DNA of 64,000 bases from Pseudomonas sp. UBA4194 (GCF_002379585.1 NZ_DFUE01000089.1:1-64000), one strand, 5' to 3'. Shown: positions 34,296-43,347, counted from the first letter of the stretch. The notes: generated by a model from the sequence alone, not told the origin. Numbers and translations are program-made.

Positions 34296-35369
34296 ATGGC
34301 TGATTTACCGATCGACGACCTTAACGTCGCTTCCAACGAAACCCTGATCACTCCGGCCCAGCTCAAGAAAGAGATTCCGCTGAGCCCTGCTGCCCACAAG
34401 ACCGTGACCCAAGGCCGGGAAGTGGTACGCAACATTCTGGATGGCAAGGACCACCGTCTGTTCGTGGTGATCGGGCCTTGCTCGATCCACGACATAAAGG
34501 CTGCCCACGAGTACGCCGAGCGCCTCAAGGCACTGGCTGCCGAGGTCAGTGACACGCTGTACCTGGTAATGCGCGTGTATTTCGAGAAACCGCGTACCAC
34601 CGTGGGCTGGAAAGGTCTGATCAACGACCCTTACCTGGATGACTCCTTCAAGATTCAGGATGGCCTGCACATCGGTCGCCAGCTGTTACTGGACCTGGCC
34701 GAAATGGGCCTGCCGACGGCGACCGAAGCGCTGGACCCGATCTCGCCGCAATACCTGCAGGATCTGATCAGCTGGTCGGCCATTGGCGCGCGTACCACCG
34801 AATCCCAGACTCACCGGGAAATGGCTTCCGGTCTTTCTTCGGCGGTCGGTTTCAAGAATGGCACCGACGGCGGCCTGACCGTCGCCATCAACGCCCTGCA
34901 GTCGGTTTCAAGCCCTCACCGTTTCCTGGGCATCAACCAGGAAGGCGGGGTCTCGATCGTCACCACCAAAGGCAACGCCTATGGCCATGTGGTGCTGCGC
35001 GGTGGCAACGGCAAGCCCAACTATGACTCGGTCTCGGTGGCGCTGTGCGAGCAGGCGCTGGACAAAGCCAAGGTCAAGGCCAACATCATGGTCGACTGCA
35101 GCCACGCCAACTCCAACAAGGACCCTGCCCTGCAGCCCCTGGTGATGGAGAACGTGGCCAATCAGATTCTGGAAGGCAACAACTCGATCATCGGCCTGAT
35201 GGTCGAAAGCCACCTGAACTGGGGTTGTCAGTCGATTCCAAAAGACCTGGCCGACTTGCAGTACGGCGTGTCGATCACCGATGCATGCATCGACTGGACG
35301 AGCACCGAGAAAACGCTGCGCAGCATGCACGCCAAGCTCAAGGATGTGTTGCCCAAGCGGGCACGCTGA
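34296..35369 (+). CDS. aroF: 3-deoxy-7-phosphoheptulonate (DAHP) synthase, class I
   Basis: A 357-residue class I enzyme that condenses phosphoenolpyruvate and erythrose 4-phosphate in the first step of aromatic amino acid synthesis. Visible: GPCSIHDIKAAHEYAERLK, MRVYFEKPRTTVGWKGLIND, GIGARTTESQTHR-like (IGARTTESQTHREMASGLS), and DCSHANSNKD. Paralogue identity (Tyr- or Phe-sensitive) cannot be told by eye, so the symbol is tentative. The ATG at 34296 fits the family; a 49-residue longer frame is unlikely. Confidence 0.93.
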   Translation: MADLPIDDLNVASNETLITPAQLKKEIPLSPAAHKTVTQGREVVRNILDGKDHRLFVVIGPCSIHDIKAAHEYAERLKALAAEVSDTLYLVMRVYFEKPRTTVGWKGLINDPYLDDSFKIQDGLHIGRQLLLDLAEMGLPTATEALDPISPQYLQDLISWSAIGARTTESQTHREMASGLSSAVGFKNGTDGGLTVAINALQSVSSPHRFLGINQEGGVSIVTTKGNAYGHVVLRGGNGKPNYDSVSVALCEQALDKAKVKANIMVDCSHANSNKDPALQPLVMENVANQILEGNNSIIGLMVESHLNWGCQSIPKDLADLQYGVSITDACIDWTSTEKTLRSMHAKLKDVLPKRAR

Positions 35370-35375
35370 AGTAGC

Positions 35376-35403
35376 GCCCTCTCCCCGGAACCGGGGTGAG
35401 GGC
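35376..35403. terminator. Strong hairpin after aroF (REP family C type)
   Basis: GCCCTC-t-CCCCGG-aa-CCGGGG-t-GAGGGC, a 13-bp stem with a T-T mismatch, 6 bases after the aroF stop and 16 before the GNAT stop. No T-run, but position suggests termination for both convergent genes. Confidence 0.6.
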
Positions 35404-35419
35404 CCCTTCGCACCGGACG

Positions 35420-35701
35420 CTAGAGCTTCGCGGCACGCCGCTGATGCCGCTCCATATAGCGCTCCACATAGGAGCATGACGGAATCACCGTGTAGCCCTG
35501 ACTCTCGGCATAGGCCAGCGCCTGTTCGGTGAGTGCCGCAGCGATCCCGCGGCCGCGCAATGCGTTGGGCACGAAGGTGCGGTAGATGTCCAGCGTCTGC
35601 TTGCCCAGATCCATGTAGGTCAGGTAGGCGCGATGGCCGTCCACATTGGTTTCGAACTGGTGACCGGCCTGGTCGTGGTGGATCAACAACGCCTCGCTCA
35701 T
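35420..35701 (-). CDS. Small GNAT N-acetyltransferase (YjdJ-like)
   Basis: A 93-residue member of the short N-acetyltransferase branch. Acetyl-CoA loop RTFVPNALRGRGIAAALTEQ (about 47-66) and C-terminal PSCSYVERYMERHQR. Substrate unknown. Starts at ATG 35701 with GAGCTGCG before it. Separate from the convergent aroF. Confidence 0.85.
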   Translation of the reverse strand: MSEALLIHHDQAGHQFETNVDGHRAYLTYMDLGKQTLDIYRTFVPNALRGRGIAAALTEQALAYAESQGYTVIPSCSYVERYMERHQRRAAKL

Positions 35702-36226
35702 CGCAGCTCCTCGCGGGTCTTGGATTATGACCTCTACCTTACCGTTGTTTGTACGGCGAAGGAACCACTGCGCTAGTCTATGATGACTTCGACAGGCGAA
35801 ACAGCAACGCCATTGTGTATCAACGCAGTCCGCTATAAAGAATAGGCGCTGGCGCCGAGATTGCTCGACCGCTCCCCAAAAGCCGGCTGATTTGGACGTA
35901 AGCTGTTCCGATTGGCGCCTACACTGCCATCATGCCGCGCTGTTGCCCAATAAGTGGCGTGACACTTCGAGTCAGTATTAGTTCAGCACAAACTGGAACT
36001 TCGCGCTTCGGCCGATCAGGCTGCAGGCCCACCCCTGTCTGCGTGACAAATACTTTTCAGAGCGCAGTACGGCAGCCGCAGGGCCGGTCTAGACCGCTGG
36101 TTTTTTTCAAGCTTCTTGCATAACGTCAGTTTACTTACTACAAGTAATGGGTAGTATGTACGCCGGCTAGTTTCTCATTCATGAGAGATGGCTACTAAAA
36201 TAGAAAGTCCTTTGAAGGGGAACACG
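35702..36226. other. 525-base region upstream of oprI
   Basis: No convincing gene. A plus-strand frame at 35932-36123 has no supporting features and is not called. The last 110 bases are AT-rich and hold the candidate oprI promoter and the inverted repeat TTACTT-actac-AAGTAA (36131-36147). Confidence 0.5.
36116..36144 (+). promoter_or_regulatory. Candidate oprI promoter
   Basis: TTGCAT and TACAAG with a 17-base spacer (three and four of six consensus matches), 83 bases before the ATG. The -10 box lies within the inverted repeat at 36131-36147. Confidence 0.4.
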
Positions 36227-36478
36227 ATGAACAACGTTCTGAAATTCTCTGCTCTGGCCCTGGCCGCAGTTCTGGCTACCGGTTGCAGCAGCGCATCCAA
36301 AGAAACCGAAGCTCGTCTGACTGCAACTGAAGACGCAGCAGCTCGTTCGCAAGCCCGTGCTGACGAAGCCTATCGCAAAGCCGACGAAGCACTGGCCGCC
36401 GCGCAGAAAGCTCAGCAGACTGCCGACGAAGCCAACGAGCGCGCTCTGCGCATGCTCGAAAAGGCTAGCCGCAAGTAA
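36227..36478 (+). CDS. oprI: Major outer membrane lipoprotein OprI (Lpp homologue)
   Basis: An 83-residue lipoprotein. Lipobox LATGCS places the lipidated Cys at about residue 20. The mature part is an Ala-rich coiled coil (heptads RADEAYRKADEALAAAQKA) ending in LEKASRK; the terminal Lys is the residue that L,D-transpeptidases join to peptidoglycan. ATG 36227 with AGGGG upstream. A strong terminator follows, and the next gene, convergent, is an L,D-transpeptidase. Confidence 0.97.
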   Translation: MNNVLKFSALALAAVLATGCSSASKETEARLTATEDAAARSQARADEAYRKADEALAAAQKAQQTADEANERALRMLEKASRK

Positions 36479-36496
36479 TAGTCTTTCGGGACTGTT

Positions 36497-36534
36497 AAAA
36501 AAAAACCGACCCATTCACATGGGTCGGTTTTTTT
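36497..36534. terminator. Bidirectional terminator between oprI and the L,D-transpeptidase
   Basis: Perfect 11-bp stem AAACCGACCCA / TGGGTCGGTTT with a 6-base loop, flanked by nine A on the left and seven T on the right, so it works on both strands. Confidence 0.95.
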
Positions 36535-36554
36535 ATGGGCGCCTGCCAGGCCGA

Positions 36555-37523
36555 TCAGTGCTGCTGCAGGCCCGCCGGAGCCGTGGAAACCATCGGTGCG
36601 TTGGGCACCGCGATTTCTACCGGCAGGCCGTCTTCGGCGGCCACCACGTCACGCACCATGTCCCAGTTCATCTGCAGGTTGTTAGCCAGATCCTGGCGCT
36701 TGAGCAGCGCATTGATGACAGCGGTGTGCTTGTCGACCGCCACCGGATCGCCTTCGTTGTCCAGCGGCGTATGGGCTTCGAGATACACCTTGCCGCCGCT
36801 CACACCGAATTTGTACGGTTCATTGAGGATGCGCACCGAGGTTCCCACGGGCACCATGGTGGCCAGCTCCAGCACGTTGTTGTTGTACATGCGGAAGCAC
36901 CCGTGACTGGTACGCATGCCGATCCCGAACTGCTTGTTCGAGCCGTGAATCAGATAGCCCGGCAACCCCAGGGTGAACTTGAACGGCCCCAGCGGGTTGT
37001 CGGGGCCCGCCGGCACCACATTGGGCAGCGGGTCGCCATCAGCGGCATGTTCGGCTTTGATCGATGCCGGCGGTGTCCAGGTCGGGTTTGGCGTCTTGGC
37101 CACGACCTTGGTCACTGCGATCGGCGAACCCCAGCCTTCACGACCGATACCCAATGGGTAGGTGCGCACCACATTCTGCCCCTTGGGGAAGTAGTACATC
37201 CGATACTCGGCCAGGTTGATCACAATGCCTTCGCGAGGGCCCGGCGGCAGAATGAAACGCGTGGGCAACACGATTTCCGTGCCTGCACCCGGCAGCCAGG
37301 GATCGACCCCCGGGTTGGCCGCGACCATTTCCAGATAACCCAGGTCATTGGCTGTGGCGATGTCGGCGAAGGTGTCTTCGTACTTGGCGGTGAGCGTCTG
37401 CACCTGGCCGATGATGTCCTCACCGGGCGGTGGCAGCGCAAACTCCAGCGCCATGGCCGGACCCGTCGCAAAGACGGCCGCCAGTGACAGACAGCGAGTG
37501 AAGACGGAAAGGCTGGGCAACAT
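36555..37523 (-). CDS. L,D-transpeptidase (YkuD family; ErfK/YbiS-like)
   Basis: A 322-residue periplasmic enzyme. Signal peptide MLPSLSVFTRCLSLAAVFAT; a LysM-like segment (about 40-90); and the YkuD domain with the catalytic Cys in TSHGCFRMYNNNV. Enzymes of this subgroup (ErfK, YbiS, YcfS) attach Braun lipoprotein to peptidoglycan. Convergent with oprI, which encodes that lipoprotein, so OprI anchoring is the natural role (inference). The frame is open far upstream; the ATG at 37523 precedes the signal peptide. Confidence 0.88.
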   Translation of the reverse strand: MLPSLSVFTRCLSLAAVFATGPAMALEFALPPPGEDIIGQVQTLTAKYEDTFADIATANDLGYLEMVAANPGVDPWLPGAGTEIVLPTRFILPPGPREGIVINLAEYRMYYFPKGQNVVRTYPLGIGREGWGSPIAVTKVVAKTPNPTWTPPASIKAEHAADGDPLPNVVPAGPDNPLGPFKFTLGLPGYLIHGSNKQFGIGMRTSHGCFRMYNNNVLELATMVPVGTSVRILNEPYKFGVSGGKVYLEAHTPLDNEGDPVAVDKHTAVINALLKRQDLANNLQMNWDMVRDVVAAEDGLPVEIAVPNAPMVSTAPAGLQQH

Positions 37524-37638
37524 CCGGGAAATCCTTCGTGAAACTGAACGGGATAGGCGCCGATTGTACGCGCACTTCCCCATCAGGTGTAGCAACGCCG
37601 GGCAGGCGCTGCTCGCGGCCCGACGTCGCAGCCCAAGC

Positions 37639-37932
37639 TCAGGGAATCGATTGCAGCTCGGGCCACACTGGGCGGGTGCCCTTGCGCTGGGCGAAGAGGA
37701 TGGCGCGGCACAACTTGCACAGGCGCTGATCACGAAAGATCTGCTTGTGCACGCCCAACCACCGCGGTTGCGCGGGCAACAAGGTGCCGCAGAGGGTGCG
37801 GTCGACCGAGCCACCCAGCTCCAACTGACGCGCGACCAGATGCACCCGGCTTTCCTGGCAGGCGAACAGATCGAGCTGCTCGTCAGGCTCGATCAATTGA
37901 TAGGCAAACAGGGACCAGGCGGGACGCGGCAT
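37639..37932 (-). CDS. Conserved hypothetical protein
   Basis: A 97-residue protein (MPRPAWSLFAYQLIEPDEQL) with a CxxC pair (CKLC) near residue 78 and another Cys around 23 and 46; a metal-binding or redox role is possible. A TGGAG site precedes the ATG at 37932. A gene of this size is in the same place between the L,D-transpeptidase and tesA in P. aeruginosa (from memory). Function unknown. Confidence 0.7.
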   Translation of the reverse strand: MPRPAWSLFAYQLIEPDEQLDLFACQESRVHLVARQLELGGSVDRTLCGTLLPAQPRWLGVHKQIFRDQRLCKLCRAILFAQRKGTRPVWPELQSIP

Positions 37933-37988
37933 CGGGGGCTCCAAACAGGGGGCGCCACATTAGCCGAAAGCCCGTCTGTAGAAAAGCG

Positions 37989-38594
37989 TCAAAGCAGCGG
38001 TTTCAGTGCCGGCCAGACATTTTCCAGCAACTTGCCCTGCGCATTGGCGGCCGGATGAATGCCATCGGCCTGCATCAGCGTAGGCACCCCGCCTACACCC
38101 TCCAGAAAGAACGGCACCAGAGGTACCTTCTTCTGCTGCGCCAGTTGCGGATACACATCGGCAAACGCCTTGGTGTAGCGCGCACCATAGTTAGGTGGCA
38201 GCTGCATGCCCAGCAGCAGGACCTTGGCCCCCGCCGCCTGGGAACGGTCGATCATCGATGCAAGATTCTGTTGCAATTGCGCGGGCGGCATTCCGCGCAG
38301 CCCATCGTTGCCGCCCAATTCGAGGATAACCAGCGCCGGCTTATGCTCGGCAAGCAGCGGCGCCAGCCGCGCGGAGCCGTTTGCCGAGGTGTCGCCGGTA
38401 ATGGAGGCATTGACCACCTCGTCCTTGAAACCCTCGCGTTCAAGCCGCTGCTCAAGCAACGACACCCACCCGGCACGGGTATCCAGCCCGAAAGCCGCAC
38501 TGATACTATCGCCAACGATCAGCACCGTGCCGGCTGCTGCATTCTGGGCCGCCAACATCAGGCCAAGGCCAGCACCTATCAACCACATTCGCAT
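37989..38594 (-). CDS. tesA: Arylesterase / lysophospholipase TesA (SGNH hydrolase)
   Basis: A 201-residue periplasmic hydrolase of the GDSL/SGNH family. Signal peptide MRMWLIGAGLGLMLAAQNAA. Ser in VLIVGDSISAAFG, Gly in SITGDTS, Asn in GGNDGLRG and Asp/His in DGIHPAA complete the catalytic set. ATG 38594 has GGAGAG upstream. The divergent ABC ATPase gene starts only 10 bases away, so each gene's promoter must lie within the other's coding sequence. Confidence 0.93.
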   Translation of the reverse strand: MRMWLIGAGLGLMLAAQNAAAGTVLIVGDSISAAFGLDTRAGWVSLLEQRLEREGFKDEVVNASITGDTSANGSARLAPLLAEHKPALVILELGGNDGLRGMPPAQLQQNLASMIDRSQAAGAKVLLLGMQLPPNYGARYTKAFADVYPQLAQQKKVPLVPFFLEGVGGVPTLMQADGIHPAANAQGKLLENVWPALKPLL

Positions 38595-38604
38595 CGGACT
38601 CTCC

Positions 38605-39288
38605 ATGGGCGCAAGCATTCTCACAGCGCGGAACCTTAGCAAAGTGGTCACCAGCGCGGAAGGTGAACTGACCATCCTGCACGAACTCTCCCTTGAATTG
38701 TTGAAAGGTGACAGCCTGGCCATCGTCGGCGCATCGGGCTCCGGCAAGTCCACGCTGCTGGGCCTGCTGGCCGGCCTGGATCTGCCCAGTGCGGGCAGCG
38801 TCACGCTCGCCGGCCAGGATCTTGGCGGGCTGGACGAGGACCAGCGGGCCCGGGTGCGGGCCGAGCATGTCGGCTTCGTGTTCCAGTCGTTCCAGTTGCT
38901 CGACAGCCTCAACGCCCTGGGAAACGTCATGCTGCCGCTGGAGCTCGACGGACGCCGGGATGCCCGCGAGCATGCCCGCAACCTGCTGGAGCGGGTGGGC
39001 CTGGGCCAACGCTTGAGTCATTCGCCGCGCCAGCTGTCTGGCGGCGAGCAACAACGGGTTGCCATTGCGCGGGCCTTCGCCGCCGAGCCAGACGTGCTGT
39101 TCGCCGACGAGCCCACCGGCAACCTCGACAGCCACACTGGTGAGCGCATCAGCGATCTGTTGTTCGAACTGAACAAGGAACGGGGTACCACGCTGGTATT
39201 GGTGACCCACGATGAACGCCTGGCGCACCGCTGCCACCGCCAGATCCGCCTTGATGCCGGGCGCCTCGTCGCGCCTCTGGAGCCCTGA
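38605..39288 (+). CDS. ABC transporter ATP-binding protein (YbbA-like)
   Basis: A 227-residue ATPase of the LolD/MacB class. Walker A GASGSGKST, signature LSGGEQQRVAIARA, Walker B VLFADEPTGNLD, and H-loop LVTHDERLAHR. Partner of the FtsX-type permease that begins on its last base (TGATG, one-base overlap). Adjacent to tesA, as in E. coli ybbA-ybbP/tesA. Substrate not known; the class moves lipoproteins, drugs or lipids out of the inner membrane. Confidence 0.92.
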   Translation: MGASILTARNLSKVVTSAEGELTILHELSLELLKGDSLAIVGASGSGKSTLLGLLAGLDLPSAGSVTLAGQDLGGLDEDQRARVRAEHVGFVFQSFQLLDSLNALGNVMLPLELDGRRDAREHARNLLERVGLGQRLSHSPRQLSGGEQQRVAIARAFAAEPDVLFADEPTGNLDSHTGERISDLLFELNKERGTTLVLVTHDERLAHRCHRQIRLDAGRLVAPLEP

Positions 39289-41792
39289 TGGCCGGTCTGC
39301 CCTTGCTGCGCCTGTGCACCCTCTCCGCCCGCCAGCTATTGCGCGACGCCCGCGCCGGCGAGTTGCGCGTGCTGTTCTTCGCCCTGTTGGTGGCCGTGGC
39401 CGCCAGCACCGCCATCGGCTATTTCGGCGCCCGCCTGAACGGCGCCATGCAACTGCGCGCCACGGAGTTTCTGGGCGCCGACCTGATTCTGCAGGGCAGC
39501 ACCCAGGCCCGCCAGGAACAGATCGATGCCGGGCTGCAAGCTGGCCTGAGCCATGCGCGGATCGTCGAATTCGCCAGCGTCATTGCCACCGACAATGGCA
39601 TTCAGCTGTCCAGTGTAAAAGCCGTGGACAACGCCTATCCCTTGCGTGGCGAGCTGAAAAGCGCCGGCGAACCCTACGGCGCGGAAACCGCCGGGGGCGG
39701 GCCGAAACCCGGTGAAGCCTGGGCCGAGTCGCGCCTGCTGGCGGCCTTGAACCTCAAGGTCGGTGACCCGGTGGACGTGGGCAGCAAGACCCTGCGCCTG
39801 GCCCGCGTGCTGACCTATGAGCCCGACCGGGCCGGCAACTTCTACAGCCTGACGCCGCGGGTGATGATCAACCTGGAAGACCTCAAGGCCGCCAATGTCG
39901 TGCAACCCGGCAGCCGGGTCACCTACCGGGAACTGTGGCGTGGCGAGCCAGGTGCCCTGGCCGACTACCAGAAGCAGCTGGAAGCCAATCTGGACCCCAA
40001 CCAGCGCATCCGTGATGCTCGCGACAGCAACCAGCAGATCGGCGGCGCCCTGGGCAAGGCCGAACGTTACCTGAACATGGCCAGCCTGGTGGCGGTACTG
40101 CTGGCCGGGGTCGCGGTGGCGTTGTCGGCCAGCCGCTTTGCCGCCCGCCGTTTCGACGCCAGTGCACTGCTGCGCTGCCTGGGCCTGTCGCGCCGCGAGG
40201 TGCTACTGATGTTCTGTGTGCAGCTGGCCCTGCTGGGTGTGCTCGCGTGTCTGAGTGGTGCCTTGATCGGCTGGCTCGCACAATTGGTGCTGTTCCAGAT
40301 GCTGGAAGGTCTGCTGCCAACCGTGATCCCCCATGGAGGCCTGATGCCCGCGGTCGCGGGCGTCGGCACCGGCCTGGTGGCCCTGGCTGGATTCGCCTTG
40401 CCGCCGCTCGCGGCGCTGGGCAGCGTGCCACCGCTGCGAGTATTGCGTCGCGACCTGTTGCCCGTGCCGCCGAGCACCTGGCTGGTGTACGGCACCGCGC
40501 TGCTGGCGCTGGGTTTGATCATGTGGCGACTGAGCCTGGACCTAGTGCTGACCTTCGCCCTTCTGGCCGGTGGGCTGGTGGCCGCGCTGGTATTGGGCGG
40601 CGTGCTGCTGCTGGGCCTGCAAAGCCTGCGCCGGCTGCTGGCGCGCTCCACATTGCCCTGGCGACTGGGCCTGGGACAGCTGCTGCGCCATCCACTGGCA
40701 GCGGCCGGTCAGGCGCTGGCCTTCGGCCTGATACTGCTGGCCATGGCTCTGATTGCCTTGCTCCGCGGCGAGCTGCTGGACAACTGGCAAAACCAGTTGC
40801 CCAAGGACGCTCCCAATTACTTCGCCCTGAATATCCTGCCCGCCGAGCGTGACGCCTTCGCCCAGCATCTGCAGGATGCCAGCGCCCGCGCCGCGCCGCT
40901 ATACCCGGTCATGCCAGGGCGTCTGGTGGATATCAATGACGAACCGGTTAGCGAGCTGGTCGACAAAGACTCGCGCGGTGAGCGCGCCGTGCAGCGCGAT
41001 CTGAGCCTGACATGGGCCGCCGACCTGCCCAACGGCAACCGCATCACGGCCGGGCAATGGTGGACCGGCGAGCAGACTTCGGACGTCCCGGGCGTGTCGG
41101 TGGAAGAAGAAGTGGCCAAAAGCCTGAAGCTGAAATTGGGTGACCGCCTGACCTTCAACATCGGCGGCTCGAACCGCGATGCGGTGGTGACCAGCTTGCG
41201 CACGGTGGACTGGAACAATTTCCAGCCCAACTTCTTCATGATCTTCCAACCCGGCACCCTGCAGGATTTGCCGACCACCTACCTGACCAGCTTCTACCTC
41301 GCGCCCGGCCATGACGCCCAGGTCGTGGAACTGTCCCGGGCGTTTCCGGCAGTGACCATCCTGCAGGTCGAGGCGCTGCTGGAACAGCTGCGCAGCATTC
41401 TGGCCCAGGTGACGCTGGCGGTGGAATACGTGCTGCTGTTCGTGCTCGCCGCTGGCATGGCGGTGCTGTTCTCCGGCCTGCAGGCGACGCTGGACGAACG
41501 CATTCGTCAGGGCGCGCTGCTGCGCGCGCTGGGAGCCGAGCGGCGTCTGCTGATCAAATCGCGGCGTATCGAGTTCGGCTTGCTGGGTGCCGCCAGTGGG
41601 CTGCTGGCGGCGCTGGGGACCGAGTTGGTGAGCCTGGTGCTGTATCGGTATGCATTCGACCTGACGTGGAGTCCGCATCCGTGGCTGCTGTGTCTGCCAG
41701 TGATCGGGGCGCTGCTGGTGGGGGGTGCCGGTGTGTTCGGAACGCGGCGGGCCCTGAACGCCAGTCCGTTGGCTGTATTGCGGGAAGGGTAA
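39288..41792 (+). CDS. FtsX-family ABC permease (YbbP-like)
   Basis: An 834-residue inner-membrane protein: N-terminal membrane segment near residue 25, a periplasmic domain, a group of membrane helices at about 260-490, a second periplasmic domain and four more helices (from about 700 to the C-terminus). This double FtsX layout is that of YbbP. Translationally coupled to the ATPase. It has no separate substrate-binding protein nearby. Some Pro-, Gly- and Leu-rich stretches reflect the very GC-rich codon usage. Confidence 0.9.
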   Translation: MAGLPLLRLCTLSARQLLRDARAGELRVLFFALLVAVAASTAIGYFGARLNGAMQLRATEFLGADLILQGSTQARQEQIDAGLQAGLSHARIVEFASVIATDNGIQLSSVKAVDNAYPLRGELKSAGEPYGAETAGGGPKPGEAWAESRLLAALNLKVGDPVDVGSKTLRLARVLTYEPDRAGNFYSLTPRVMINLEDLKAANVVQPGSRVTYRELWRGEPGALADYQKQLEANLDPNQRIRDARDSNQQIGGALGKAERYLNMASLVAVLLAGVAVALSASRFAARRFDASALLRCLGLSRREVLLMFCVQLALLGVLACLSGALIGWLAQLVLFQMLEGLLPTVIPHGGLMPAVAGVGTGLVALAGFALPPLAALGSVPPLRVLRRDLLPVPPSTWLVYGTALLALGLIMWRLSLDLVLTFALLAGGLVAALVLGGVLLLGLQSLRRLLARSTLPWRLGLGQLLRHPLAAAGQALAFGLILLAMALIALLRGELLDNWQNQLPKDAPNYFALNILPAERDAFAQHLQDASARAAPLYPVMPGRLVDINDEPVSELVDKDSRGERAVQRDLSLTWAADLPNGNRITAGQWWTGEQTSDVPGVSVEEEVAKSLKLKLGDRLTFNIGGSNRDAVVTSLRTVDWNNFQPNFFMIFQPGTLQDLPTTYLTSFYLAPGHDAQVVELSRAFPAVTILQVEALLEQLRSILAQVTLAVEYVLLFVLAAGMAVLFSGLQATLDERIRQGALLRALGAERRLLIKSRRIEFGLLGAASGLLAALGTELVSLVLYRYAFDLTWSPHPWLLCLPVIGALLVGGAGVFGTRRALNASPLAVLREG

Positions 41793-41865
41793 GGGTTTCC
41801 CCGGCGCGGCGGCGTGAGCGGCTTCCGGGGGCGCGAAGGTCATTAAGGTTAATTGTTAAACGGCG

Positions 41866-41888
41866 GACGCGGCTTACGCCGCTGCTAC
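41866..41888. repeat. REP family A single copy
   Basis: One arm (GACGCGGCTTACGCCGCTGC) of the family A palindrome. It overlaps the 3-prime end of the minus-strand gene at 41874-42188 and supplies its stop codon. A diverged partner may lie near 41799-41828. Confidence 0.8.
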
Positions 41889-42188
41889 GGTGATTAGGCC
41901 TTGGCGCGCCACGCGGACCACGTGCCCGATCACCGCCGCGACATCGGCCCCTCGCGGTGCCTGGATCACCGCCAGCTCAAAACTGTCATCCGCCAAACCC
42001 GCCAACGCCGACGGCTCGGCAATGAACCGAGCGACAAAAGCGGTGGCCCTTCCGCCCCGCCGCGGCCAGCCGTCAAGGCAGCGCAACAGGGTCGGCTGAT
42101 GATGACCCAGCAGAAGAATTCGAGGATGACGCAGTGCAGGACTCGCCGGAATCGGCGCAAGGCATACGATGGGGCGTGGGCAACTCAT
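41874..42188 (-). CDS. Hypothetical protein ending inside a REP
   Basis: A 104-residue protein, MSCPRPIVCLAPIPASPALR, with a possible nucleotide-fold start (RILLLGHHQPTLLRCL) and a C-terminal VARQGLITVAAA. The last four codons and the TAA stop are read from the family A repeat. ATG 42188 has GAGAA upstream. It could be a truncated methyltransferase-like domain; I do not recognise a family. Moderately convincing as a gene. Confidence 0.5.
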   Translation of the reverse strand: MSCPRPIVCLAPIPASPALRHPRILLLGHHQPTLLRCLDGWPRRGGRATAFVARFIAEPSALAGLADDSFELAVIQAPRGADVAAVIGHVVRVARQGLITVAAA

Positions 42189-42501
42189 GATGGTGTTCTC
42201 AGCCTCACCCGCTTCATGTCAGAAGAGCTGGGCTTCAGTGGGAGGCGTCACCGAACCAGCGCTTTAGCGGTATTTCGAAGGCGTATGAACACCCCCAGGC
42301 GCCCCGCAAGTAGCTGTCTAAATCGGCGCATGAGCGGCAATCCTAGTGAATCACCCGGCGCACTGTCAACCGCACGCATTTGCACCCTGCCATACAAAAG
42401 CCCTTTCCTTTAGACACGCCCGGCCACGCGCTTTACAGGGCGACCCCATCCGGCACACCGCTTGCAGGCTCTCGACATCAGTGCGTCCAAAGGAAAGCGT
42501 G
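42189..42501. other. 313-base intergenic region
   Basis: Presumed divergent promoter region of the hypothetical gene and the TIM-barrel/oxygenase pair. No coding signal beyond an extension of the TIM-barrel frame (open from 42346), and no recognisable repeat. Confidence 0.4.
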
Positions 42502-43347
42502 ATGGAGCTCGAGATCTTTCGTACGTTGTGGGGCTACCAGGGCGATTGGCGGACCGCCATCCAGGAACTGCGGGCGCATGGCTTCGATGGCGTGGAGGCC
42601 AGGCTCCCGGCCACGCCCGAAGCGCGCGCCAATGCCGCGCGCCTGTTGGCCAGCGAGCAGGTGCCCTACATCCCCATTTTATTCACCGCCTACGACGTAC
42701 TGCCCGATCAGAGTGCAAGCCCGGATGCTCACCTGGAGGACCTGCGCAGGAAGCTGGGCTGGGCAGACCCGTTCGAACCCGGCTTCATCAATGTGCTGGC
42801 GGGCAATGATCGCTGGCCCCTGCAACAACAGGTCGACTTCTTTTCCCGCGCTCTGGAGGTTGCCCACCACAGCGGTCATCTGTGCAGCTTCGAAACCCAC
42901 AGGTCGCGCTCGCTGTATTCGCCGTGGGTCACGCTGGAGATCGCCCGGCAGGTTCCGCAGTTGGCGTTCACCACTGACATCAGTCACTGGGTTGTGGTCT
43001 GCGAACGTCTGCTGGACCACCCCACCGACGATTTGAGCGACTTCATTTCCCGGGTCCATCACATCCAGGCCAGGGTGGGCTACGACCAGGGCCCGCAAGT
43101 TCCACACCCCGCAGCCCCGGAGTACGCGGCCGCGCTACGCTTCCATCAGCATCACTGGGAACAGGTCTGGGCTTCGCAAAAGGCCCGAGGCTACTCGCGC
43201 ACCACCTTGACCCCCGAGTTCGGCCCGGATGGCTACCTGCACCACGCGCCGTTCAGCAATGAACCGGTGGGTGACCTGTGGCAGATCAACAGCTGGATGG
43301 GCGCCACCGAGCGTGCCCATTTCGCTCACTTCATCGACTCGAACTAG
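42502..43347 (+). CDS. TIM-barrel protein (xylose isomerase-like sugar isomerase/epimerase)
   Basis: A 281-residue protein of the AP endonuclease family 2 / sugar phosphate isomerase fold. Likely metal ligands are Glu in SFETHRSR, Asp and His in FTTDISHW, His in RVHHIQARVG and Glu in LTPEFGPDGY. ATG 42502 with AGGAA. Operon with a 2-oxoglutarate/isopenicillin N synthase-type oxygenase 15 bases downstream. Substrate cannot be named; context does not match a known pathway. Confidence 0.78.
   Translation: MELEIFRTLWGYQGDWRTAIQELRAHGFDGVEARLPATPEARANAARLLASEQVPYIPILFTAYDVLPDQSASPDAHLEDLRRKLGWADPFEPGFINVLAGNDRWPLQQQVDFFSRALEVAHHSGHLCSFETHRSRSLYSPWVTLEIARQVPQLAFTTDISHWVVVCERLLDHPTDDLSDFISRVHHIQARVGYDQGPQVPHPAAPEYAAALRFHQHHWEQVWASQKARGYSRTTLTPEFGPDGYLHHAPFSNEPVGDLWQINSWMGATERAHFAHFIDSN

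Noticed and set aside
35932..36123. Possible 63-residue gene before oprI
   Set aside because: No supporting site or domain; lies in the promoter-containing region.
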